Of a stretch of DNA of 64,000 bases, positions 56,381-64,000 are shown piece after piece (within the stretch, counting starts at the first letter, position 1; the number at the start of each line of letters is the position of its first letter). Origin of the DNA: Schizophyllum amplum (Eukaryota > Basidiomycota > Agaricomycetes > Agaricales > Schizophyllaceae); the NCBI GenBank assembly GCA_007026445.1, contig VDMD01000002.1:1178001-1242000 (forward strand). The letters run 5' to 3'. The notes below the pieces were generated by a model. That model made no database searches, had not been told where the DNA came from, and was given only the letters and a program-made list of their open reading frames with translations. A program made the translations under genes and the position numbers.

Positions 56381-58228
56381 GATGACGGCGGCGGAGAAAG
56401 ACAAGAGACAAGGAGATCGCATGTCGCGTCGCTTTTATAAACAAAAGCCAGCTATAGGACCTACCTTTGTTCTCAGATCCGCCGTCGAATTTGAGATCAT
56501 CAGATGTTTGTTCCCACTGTTGGAAAGTCCCGCTTGGCGCGCCCCCCACGCAGCTATTGCCCTTGCCCGATTCGGCAATCCCGGTCATTGCACGCCTACC
56601 CCGATTGGTCGCTGCATTTCCGAGCTCGTCGAAGGAGGCAAAATCGTAAATGTTGTTGCTTATTGATTCCGCTCCCGGCGGTTTGTGGTGCTTCTGCCGT
56701 GCCGCAATCCACGTGAGCGGTTCCGCCCCCCTTCCCCGCCCTCGCTAGCGCTACGAGACGTCTCGAGCTTGGAGGTCACCGCCAGCCCAGGCGCGCCCGT
56801 GGCGGTCGATGGCGGTCGACGTTGTCTCGTATACCTCTGGAAAGTCCCGCGCCCCCTGTACATGCTCGCCCTGCGCGATGGCTAACACGACGCCCTACCC
56901 GGGCCCGCCTACGTCTCATACGCCGGGCGCATTTCGCTGCCCATTCGAGGGTCATCAGCAGGACGGCTCAAAGATGACGACGCTCTCACCTATCGGCGGA
57001 GCCACCACCGACTAGCGGAGGCTGATCAGTGTAGGTCCAGGCATTCCAGGGTAGCGACGCTTTCAGAGAGTTATCCTGCCGGATGCCCGCCCCTGGCCAG
57101 CCGGCGTCGCTACACGTTGTGTGGCGCTTACTCGGTGTCGGTCCCCCCTCCTGGTTCTGTAAAAGAGTGGAAATTTGGAAAATCAGAACCTCCATGAACC
57201 GCGCATAGAAGACCGCTATCGCAAACTCATGCAGCAAGGTCTTCCCACACAACGAGTGGGCTATCTTACGGGCCGCCGATACTTGACCATATATGCGTTG
57301 TTGAAAATCACAGGGGCGCGTCTTCTCGGCGACTATGCACATGATTGACCGGGGGGAGCGGCGGTGGGAGACGCTGATGAGCTCCTTGCCAGAAGGAGCT
57401 TGCGTGTAGGTAGATGCGCCAATGGGGACTTGATGTTGCCGTAACCCTTGCACACGCCATTCAGCTGCAGGCTAGCGAATCACACGCACCGTTGTAAGTA
57501 TTGACATAGATAGAACCCACTTCGTCGAGGTCGATAGGTGAAGCACGAGATATACCTCCGCGTAATGACACTCCCCTGGACGATATGCAGTCACGCTACA
57601 AACCTGGATGTTCTCCATTGTGGATGGCGCTCCCCAGACCAGCCGGCATAATTGCACTGCAAATCAAGCGCTTTTCGGGAATCGTAGTCAGCTGCTGTGG
57701 ACCGCTGTGGACTAGCACAAATCAATCGACGATGACCAGGACCATTGCATGGACATTGACGAGCCCTTTCAAGATTGGAGGGCGGATATAGCCTCCTCTC
57801 GCCAGCCCGTTGTTTGAACAGGATGTTCCGGAGTCGATTGTCCTCTCTCTCCGGGCCTCCGTGTAAGAGTCTGTAACAGCCGCGGGAGGATTCAGACATA
57901 CAGAGTCAGGACTCCGACATCCTCGGACAGGACCCAGCTATCGCACGTGACACGACGCCACCGACCATTCTCGCAGGGCAGCTGCCGTCAAGACCCAGTG
58001 GAGTCCGAGAAACAGATTCTGGCGACCAAGAGGTCCGAGGGTGCATCGGCGGCGTAGGCAGCATCATGTGTAATTCTGTAGAGAGAAAGAGACGCACTCC
58101 TACTCCACATCGAAGAAAAGAAAAAACAATAGAGAAAGACGCACATCACTCGGAATTCTGCCATACTTCCCAAGGTCCGCGGGCGTCCAGCGAGCTCCCC
58201 AAACCTACTGTGTGCGCACGCGCTGCGC
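56381..58228. other. Gene-poor stretch between the HMG-box gene and YAF9
   Basis: About 1.85 kb. After the HMG promoter there are two copies of GGAAAGTCCCGC (near 56521 and 56839). A 45-codon frame starts at an ATG near 56878 (MANTTPYPGPPTSHTPGAFRC) and ends before 57020, with no recognised domain. From 57020 to 58150 only short frames with no signal occur on both strands. Confidence 0.35.
56432..56439 (-). promoter_or_regulatory. TATA box of the HMG-box gene
   Basis: On the minus strand this reads TATAAAAG, about 52-60 bp before the start at 56380, in an otherwise GC-rich sequence. This supports the chosen 5' end and direction. Confidence 0.6.
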
Positions 58229-59200
58229 TCAGCCGGCGGCCAACTGTTCCTCGAGCTTCCTCAGCTCGCTCTGCTTCTCTATCAGCAGTCGGCGCATCGC
58301 TTCCGTCTGCACTGCGACCTGCCGCTTCGCCTCCTCAAGCCGCGCGTGCTCCTCCCGCTCCATTTGGGTGTTGAACTCGGGCGTGCCGCCCTTGCTCGCG
58401 GCGAGCGAGCCCGGCGCAGCGATGTGGAACGGTACGGGTCGCCGCGGCGCGCGCGGCAGCGGTGTCGGCGGATTTGCGGTGAGGATGTTGAGGAAGTTCT
58501 GGAAAGGGTCGTTGAAGACGATCTCGTCGTATTGCCAGGAGTGCACAGGCCCGTGGGCGCGTGCCACGTCAATGGGAGGGATCTCGGGTTCGCCAGGCGC
58601 GGGCCAGGGGTGCAGCTTGAGGTGGTGGTAGAGCTGCATGGCTTTCTCGCCAGCTTCGGCAATGAAGGTGATGCGGATGAGAATCTCGAACTCGCCCCAT
58701 CTGTCGAGCGTCAGCACACAGCAATCATTGAGCGAGCTCAGAGGCGAGAGGACGCGCGGATGTATGACAGGTCGCTGGCGCAAGGGTGTGGGAACAGGAC
58801 GTACCCAGTCTCTGTGAGCTCAAATGGAGGCTTCTCTATACCTAACGAGGGATGAGCAGGGCCTCTCATAAGAGAGACTGAGTCACATACTGCGCGTCGG
58901 ATTCGGATACGTATCGTGCAACTTGAACGTGACGCGTCGTATAAAGTAGCTCAAGTCGTCCGCGCCGCCCACTGCATCTGATCCTGGCACAGACGCTGCG
59001 CTGCGCACCGCAACAGTCCACTTGTGTGTGTGGTCCGGGGGCGCGGTCTGCTTCTCCTCGGGCGTCATTACGCGCGCGGTGTTCCCGTATATGATCGGGC
59101 GGTAGATGTTCAAGTTCTACGCGTTCCCTGAGCTGGCTAATTCGGCGCGCGCGGAGCACGGGACGCGTACCCGGACGCGGATGCGCTCATTTGCGGACAT
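58229..59200 (-). CDS. YAF9: YEATS-domain protein YAF9 (SWR1/NuA4 subunit)
   Basis: A reader of acylated histone tails shared by the SWR1 chromatin remodeller and the NuA4 acetyltransferase. The start at 59200 gives MSANERIRVR. A 54 nt intron then yields NLNIYRPIIYGNTARVMTPEEKQTAPPDHTHKWTVAVRSA, the YEATS start. Next come DDLSYFIRRVTFKLHDTYPNPTRS, an intron, IEKPPFELTETG, an intron, WGEFEILIRITFIAEAGEKAMQLYHHLKLHPW and SWQYDEIVFNDPF. A C-terminal coiled coil (REEHARLEEAKRQVAVQTEAMRRLLIEKQSELRKLEEQL) ends at 58229. The aromatic positions of the acyl-lysine pocket are present (HTHKW, TETGWGEF). Domain order and length (about 260 residues) match Yaf9. Its 5' end faces COX7, 198 bp away. Confidence 0.94.
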
Positions 59201-59398
59201 CGCGACAAACACGAGAGCGCGACTTTGAGTACAATGGACGTGAAGAACAATGGGAAGATGCGATGACGGTCGAGCCCGGACGAGGCGCCGATCGCGGTCC
59301 GGCCGGCAATCCCCGGAGCCCCGGTGCGATCCCAGAATTTCCCGACGTGCGCAGAGCCCTCATCATCACAGCGACCGCGATTGAAGTCTGCAGCCACC

Positions 59399-59821
59399 AT
59401 GAAGGACGTCTTTGGCATCTCCACTCGTGCGTAGCGCCAGCTATGTCAGGATTCAACAACACTCACACCCCCCTCTGCAGTCCGTAACCGGACAATCGAA
59501 AACCAGAAGCTCTACCAGGTGCGCGGGTTCAGGCGTGCTGGCGGGACGCGGAGTGCTAACACAGTTCACTTCTCCAGAGCCAGAAGGGCCCGATCTACTG
59601 GCGTGGACCGCGAGGCGCCGTCTACATGAGTACGCTGCCCGCGCCCTCGCACCGTGCGTTTCACTCACGTCGCACAGCTGCCTACTACGGCCTCTTCGCC
59701 GTCGGGATGGCCTCCACCACGTTCGGCATCTACAACCTTGTTTTTGTGCGTGCTGCGTCTCTGGGGTACGCGCGGTGCACTGATCTGCCACACACAGGGC
59801 TCGCCCACTACTCTCATGTAG
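59399..59821 (+). CDS. COX7: Cytochrome c oxidase subunit 7
   Basis: A small single-pass subunit of respiratory complex IV in the mitochondrial inner membrane, about 70 residues in five tiny exons. Splicing gives MKDVFGISTLRNRTIENQKLYQ, SQKGPIYWRGPRGAVYM, TAYYGLFAVGMASTTFGIYNLVF and a short end GSPTTLM. The pattern NQKLYQS...PIYWRGPRGAVYM followed by one membrane helix matches yeast Cox7. Removing the intron at about 59630-59677 is needed to bring PRGAVYM directly before the helix. Left in, it adds 16 Arg/His/Ser-rich residues. The last exon after 59805 is short and least certain. Confidence 0.8.
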
Positions 59822-60364
59822 GAAGGATAGACATGCAATCAATTATCTGAATCGAACACTGTCATTCGCGCTCTACAACTTGTGAGCTTGCAGAGTGAAT
59901 CACCACACCGCCATGGCCCCAAATTCCAATGCTTGTCGTCCGCAGACGACACCGTCGATGATGCTCTCCCGGTTACGCACGAAACGGCTGGTCTGGGCCC
60001 TTGTGCATCAGATCCAACGGGCAGGCAGTCCACTCACCTCTCTGAAAATTGGCGAAAGCGTTAGAATGAGCAGGACGCTGCATTGGCACAGGCGACCACT
60101 GCATGACAAGACCGCTCATAAACACGGACCGTCACTGGGTTGGGACCTTCCTTTGTGACCTGTCAGGTCGCATATTGACCGTTCGTGATGTTGACCTGCC
60201 ATGCAGCGCATACATATATGGCGCCTGCTAATGCCCACTAATCCATAGTCGTCTCCCGGCGCCCTTCCGCCACCGAAGTCGTCTCGAACCGAAGTTATAA
60301 CGACCCGTTAACGACCAACCCACCACTTTCCTTGGTTTTCGATCCAGTCACGACTTTGCTACCC
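59822..60364. other. Intergenic stretch after COX7
   Basis: About 540 bp. An 87-codon open frame (59895-60158; first ATG gives MAPNSNACRPQTTPSMMLSR) has no recognised domain and is probably chance. An AT-rich CATACATATATGG near 60206-60218 may be part of the next promoter. Confidence 0.35.
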
Positions 60365-61022
60365 ATGTTTGATTCATGTACGTCTCCCTAATCTCCCCTA
60401 CCCCTCCTTCCCCACTAACCACCCACCAGTCAAGATCCGCCGCGCCACCAAAGCCAAGGCCGCGCTCTACCCGGCCTCTACTTTTCCCGCGTGCCACCAC
60501 CCATGCACGGCGACCAGCTGCAACTACGCCAATCCGCCCAGCCGCAGCGCGGGCACCTTCCGCTGCCGCGGCGCGCCGAGCGGGCCATTTACCTGCACCG
60601 GATTGTACGTCGTCACCGGGAAGGAGGCAAAGGCGAACCAGCAGTACTGGGAGGCGCGTCGGGCGTCGCGGCTCGCGCAGGCCCGGGCCGAGGAGGAGAG
60701 GCTCGCGCGGGAAAAGAAGAAGCGGGAGGGGAGGGCGGCGGAGGTGAAGCAGGCCCGGACGGCGTTGTGGGAGGAGGACATGCGTGCGTGGGGGAGGGAA
60801 ATGGAGGGGAGGGAGCAGTACGCGCGGGACAAGGCAGTGAGGAAGGAGGCACGGCGGCTGAGGAGGGCGGAGAGGTATGAGAGGCCGAGGGCGCCGACGC
60901 CTGAGCAGAGCTGGCGAGAGTCGGCGGTGGCCTACCTTCAGCATCAGCTTCCTGACGGCCACGCGCATGTCGGTCGCGACAATGGGCAGCGTGCCAGGCA
61001 GTGGGTGGTGCACAACGTCTAA
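60365..61022 (+). CDS. Unrecognised coiled-coil protein
   Basis: A predicted protein of about 200 residues with no recognised family. The ATG at 60365 gives MFDS, and splicing a short intron (about 60378-60430) yields MFDSFKIRRATKAKAALYPASTF. A Cys-rich middle follows (CHHPCTATSCNYANPP, FRCRGAPSGPFTCTGLYVVTG), then a highly charged helix of roughly 90 residues rich in Arg, Glu, Ala and Lys (about 60640-60880, EAKANQQYWEARRASRLAQ). It ends SWRESAVAYLQHQLPDGH... at 61020-61022. The five or six closely spaced Cys residues could bind metal or form disulfides, though no signal peptide is visible. A 221-codon frame on the other strand covers the same bases and is judged a composition shadow. Confidence 0.6.
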
Positions 61023-61509
61023 ACGCCAGACAATGATTTGTTACTGTAACGATTCTTCACGACGGGCTCTAGCAGGACTGGGCCAGTATATCATACAGCA
61101 CTTTACTGTATCATAGCAAAGAGATGGGCGTCTAGTACTAGACGTGTTGAAGTCTAGTTTGAAGCAGCGATCCATTGCATGTGCATGAACAATTGTCCGC
61201 AGTCCAGTAACTCCTGGCAGCTTGACAAGACCCGCAGGGCTATGCAAGAAGCCTGTAGGTCCTTGCAAGAAGACTGACCATCGAGAGAGGCCAATTGTCT
61301 TTATCGTTGCAAAGCCGAAAGCCCATTGTTCATCCGGTCCACCATCACCGAGAGCAGGGTCCTTCACCCAGCCACGAATATAAGCTCGCGCGTTGCGTCC
61401 CCTCACTCCTCAGTGTCTTCTTATCTGAGCAAGCCACTCAAGCCACTTCAAGAAGTTGAACAAGGACTCGAACAAGGACTTGGAACTTGAAGACCAACGT
61501 GAGGCAATC
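61023..61509. other. Intergenic stretch before the Cys-motif protein
   Basis: About 490 bp, no gene. It ends with a TATAAG box (61379-61384) and a short tandem GAACAAGGACT(C/T) repeat (61458-61483) in the presumed 5' leader. Confidence 0.4.
61379..61384 (+). promoter_or_regulatory. TATA-like box for the gene at 61510
   Basis: TATAAG, about 126 bp before the ATG at 61510. It would place the transcript start near 61410 and a leader of about 100 nt. Confidence 0.45.
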
Positions 61510-62523
61510 ATGGTCACCACTCGCAGTGCTACCAAGTCTGCGCGCACTACTGCCTCTCCGCGTACCACTGCGTCCCCGCGTCGGACGTCCCCGCGCGGCG
61601 GCGGCACACCCTCCACGCCAACCCCAAGCAAGCCACACTTCTGCACCACCTGCCGCAGGCCGATGAAAGGCCACCCGCCGAGAGTTGAAGGTGTCTGCCC
61701 CTACGGTCCTCCCAAGCAAGAGACCTCGCCCGCCCGTGGGTCGGACACGGAGACGGACATGGACCAGGATGAGGATGGAGGTCCGTCGTCGCAGCTCTCC
61801 GCGCAGCTGAGCTTCATGAACCTCGCTGCGCCCGGGACGCCCACCCGACGCGCGCCACCCGCCTCCCCCTCCCGCCGCGCGTCGCGTACCTCGCGCGGCT
61901 CGTCCTCCCGCCGCCAGAGCCTGCCGCTCGAGCCCCAGGACGACAAGTCTGCGTTAAAGGAGCGCCGCGCCGCGCGCAAGTCCCTGCCGCTCGCCGACAT
62001 TGCCGAGCTCTCCTCCCTCACCTCGAGCCAGGACGGCGCGCTCACGAGCCTCGCTAACGTGACACATTGGCGGGAGGTGAAGTCACTCAAGGATGCGATG
62101 CCCGGGACGCTGATGGAGCCTTGGAGCAGCCAGGGCAGCAGCGACCAGTACGATGGGGCTGGCGCGGCGCCAGTGCAGGAGGCGCAGCCCAGGCAACAGC
62201 CGCGCGCCCTGGGTCCCACGATGAGCATGCAAGAGCGCGAGTCGTTCCTACAAGACGTCCGGAAGAAGAGCAGCGCGCTGATCTATCAAGTCCCTGCAGC
62301 CAACGTCGAGGATCTACAGACGCGAGCGAAGGAGCTCGGCTTCCACACACGGCTCGTGCACGCTATCAAGGGCAGCGACGAGCGTTTGCTGGTTATGGGA
62401 CCAATCAAGGCCCATGTCGAGCAGCTCTACCAGCAGACTAGGCCTCAAGGACAGACGGGCGCGGTTGCAGGAGGCGTGGTCGTTGGCGCGGCTGCCGCGT
62501 TCGCCGGGCTGGCTTACTCGTGA
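61510..62523 (+). CDS. Unrecognised protein with CxxC motif and C-terminal membrane anchor
   Basis: A single-exon protein of 337 residues, no named family. The ATG at 61510 starts MVTTRSATKSARTTASPRTT, a basic Ser/Thr/Pro-rich leader. A short Cys motif HFCTTCRRPMKGHPPRVEGVCPYG (about 61640-61705) resembles small zinc-binding motifs seen in other basidiomycete proteins. The middle is disordered (Ser/Arg/Pro-rich, with acidic TETDMDQDEDGG). A more ordered segment, SMQERESFLQDVRKKSSALIYQVPAANVEDLQTRAKELGFHTRLVHAI (about 62224-62370), follows. The last residues GAVAGGVVVGAAAAFAGLAYS (62461-62520) form a hydrophobic tail consistent with a tail anchor. No signal peptide is seen. The frame also runs upstream without an ATG, so 61510 is the natural start. 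Confidence 0.75.
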   Translation: MVTTRSATKSARTTASPRTTASPRRTSPRGGGTPSTPTPSKPHFCTTCRRPMKGHPPRVEGVCPYGPPKQETSPARGSDTETDMDQDEDGGPSSQLSAQLSFMNLAAPGTPTRRAPPASPSRRASRTSRGSSSRRQSLPLEPQDDKSALKERRAARKSLPLADIAELSSLTSSQDGALTSLANVTHWREVKSLKDAMPGTLMEPWSSQGSSDQYDGAGAAPVQEAQPRQQPRALGPTMSMQERESFLQDVRKKSSALIYQVPAANVEDLQTRAKELGFHTRLVHAIKGSDERLLVMGPIKAHVEQLYQQTRPQGQTGAVAGGVVVGAAAAFAGLAYS

Positions 62524-62692
62524 TTGGGAACACCACTCTGCACTGTATTGCTTTACGTTGTTACCTCAACTGTCTTTCTAGCACCCTGCGATCTATGAGT
62601 CTCTGATAGGCTGTCTGAACAATGTACTGCCTGCCATATATCGCATCATATACGACAAATGTAGAGAATAACCCGTGTTGCCTTCGTCCCAA
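62524..62692. other. Convergent 3' region
   Basis: About 170 bp between two stops, AT-richer than the genes on either side. It presumably contains both polyadenylation regions. Confidence 0.4.
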
Positions 62693-64000
62693 CTAGCGCA
62701 TGAGCTCCTCCAGCTTCTCCTTCGCCGCCTTCGCATCCGCGCGACCCTTGCTTTCCCTCATCACCCAGCCCAGGATCTTGTTGATCACGTTCGTCTTCCC
62801 CGCCCTATACTTCACCACCTCTGCCGACTGCGCCTCAAGTGCACGCGCGCACAGCTGGCCCAATTCGTCCCCTTCCGCCGCGGCATCTCCCCCGACAATA
62901 AATCCTTGCGCCCCCGCCAGCTCCATTGGCGGGATCGTCGGGCTCGCCAGCATGTGTCGCAGGAGGTGCTTGCCAGAGGTCCCTGAAGCAGATTGTTATA
63001 CGCGTGAGCCAGCGACACAGGATGAGACGGAGGCGACGTACATGTGATTGTCCCAGTCTGGACGAGGTCGATCAGCTGCCCGAAAGCCTCCGCGCTGAGT
63101 GGGTTGTCGGCGAAGGTACGGTGCTGCGCAGTGAGCTGCCCAAGGAGATCCTGTGTCATCCTGGAAGAGAGGTCTAATCAGTCGGCGTAACAAGCGGGGA
63201 AGCAAATGGAAAGGGGCGCCTACCAGTTGACGATGACTTTGGGGTCGCGTTGTCCATGCTCGCATACGCGGTCGAGGTAGGCGACGGCGCCGATGGAGCC
63301 CTCAGCCGGGATACGCTCGCCCATGTGTTCTTCCTCAAGCTTCATGAGTATATTCACCTCGCGATCAGCGAGGCCATACACATCGCGCAGACGCGCACGC
63401 GTTTCCCAAGGTAGCGGAGGCTGCGTCGCGCGGAGGCGCTCGAGGCGGTCCTTGAGTTCTGTCAAGGAGAGATATCGAACTAGAAAACTGAAGACACGCA
63501 CCTCACCAATCCTGAGGACGCCGAGGTTCGGATCGGGCATATACCGATAGTCCTGCGCATCCTCCTTCGAACGCAAGGCGTACGTCTCAAATGTGTTTGG
63601 GTCGAAGCCGCGCGTCTGCTGCTCAACCGCCACGCCAGAATCGAGGAGCGCCTTTTGTCGTGCGATTTCGTGCCCTGGATTGCAGACATGAAGATTACTG
63701 ACGGCTCGTGTAGTTTGAATAGGGCAAACGCACTTATAGCAGCCATGATGAACTTGACTCCGTTCACATTCTTCACCTCGCATCGCGTGCCGGAGCCCGC
63801 GGGCATATCCGCACGGTTCACGGACACATTCACGTCACAGCGCAGCGAGCCCTGTGCATATTAGTATATTGCTTTCAACGTGCTTGGAGTGCCCTACTCA
63901 CCATTTCCATATTTCCATCGCTCGCACCAACGGTGCGCAGTACGGACTGCAGGGCGCGTACATATTGTCCGGCTTCTTCCGGCGAGCTGTCGGAGTGTTA
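62693..64000 (-). CDS. PET112: Glutamyl-tRNA(Gln) amidotransferase subunit B, mitochondrial (5' part outside window)
   Basis: GatB converts mischarged Glu-tRNA(Gln) to Gln-tRNA(Gln) in mitochondria, with GatA and GatF. The window holds the middle and C-terminal part. It reads [81 protein letters not shown] (the GatB signature), [29 protein letters not shown], then after introns [33 protein letters not shown]. The YqeY-like C-terminal tRNA-binding domain ([43 protein letters not shown]) ends at 62693. Introns are short. The start, the mitochondrial targeting peptide and the N-terminal catalytic part lie beyond base 64000. Confidence 0.94.

Noticed and set aside
60348..61013. 221-codon minus-strand frame over the coiled-coil gene
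   Set aside because: The peptide is Leu/Pro/Arg repeats from GC-rich codons. The plus strand has an intron-joined start and a regular charged helix.

Overview
The window is a 64 kb piece of a filamentous basidiomycete nuclear genome, most likely an agaricomycete mushroom-forming fungus. The evidence is GC-rich DNA, genes broken by many short GT-AG introns (mostly about 40-70 nt), and a eukaryotic housekeeping gene set. It also has families typical of Agaricomycetes: a DUF6593 protein, an HMG-box protein with a fungal MATA-type box, and a membrane-anchored beta-helix protein. No bacterial, plasmid, phage or CRISPR feature is visible.

Layout. 1-4335: two KEX1-like serine carboxypeptidase genes tail to tail, the first entering from outside the window. 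4580-11000: GCP5/mod21 gamma-tubulin complex subunit, a DUF6593 protein, and the RNA polymerase I/III subunit AC40. 11282-14827 (minus): a TRP/FLC-like membrane protein. 15487-18183: nuclear poly(A) polymerase. 19368-21026: a membrane-anchored beta-helix protein. 23238-29520: a compact cluster of IST3/SNU17 (minus), eIF3d (plus), DSC2/UBAC2-like (minus) and MET2 (plus), arranged as two divergent pairs with short shared promoters. 29521-34658 is a 5.1 kb gene-poor stretch holding a 392 bp foldback MITE. 34659-36083: a GATA-type zinc-finger factor with an unusual finger spacing. 36084-40808 is a second gene-poor stretch of 4.7 kb. 40809-41861 (minus): a SnoaL/NTF2-like protein. 42339-54154: NOP14 followed by the checkpoint kinase MEC1/ATR on the same strand. 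54649-56380 (minus): an HMG-box protein. 58229-59821: YAF9 (minus) and COX7 (plus), divergent. 60365-62523: two unrecognised basidiomycete proteins. 62693-64000 (minus): the mitochondrial GatB subunit, running off the window.

The genes belong to unrelated housekeeping pathways: transcription, mRNA processing, translation, ribosome assembly, the DNA-damage checkpoint, microtubule nucleation, methionine synthesis, ER/Golgi proteolysis and mitochondrial function. There is no biosynthetic gene cluster or operon-like defence system. Gene models below were built by eye from splice consensus, frame continuity and conserved motifs. Exon boundaries are most secure where a named motif is restored by splicing. 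The least ordinary items are the convergent KEX1 pair, the MITE with palindromic hairpins inside its inverted repeats, the 19-residue GATA finger loop beside a Met/His-rich region, and the two gene-poor stretches flanking the GATA gene.
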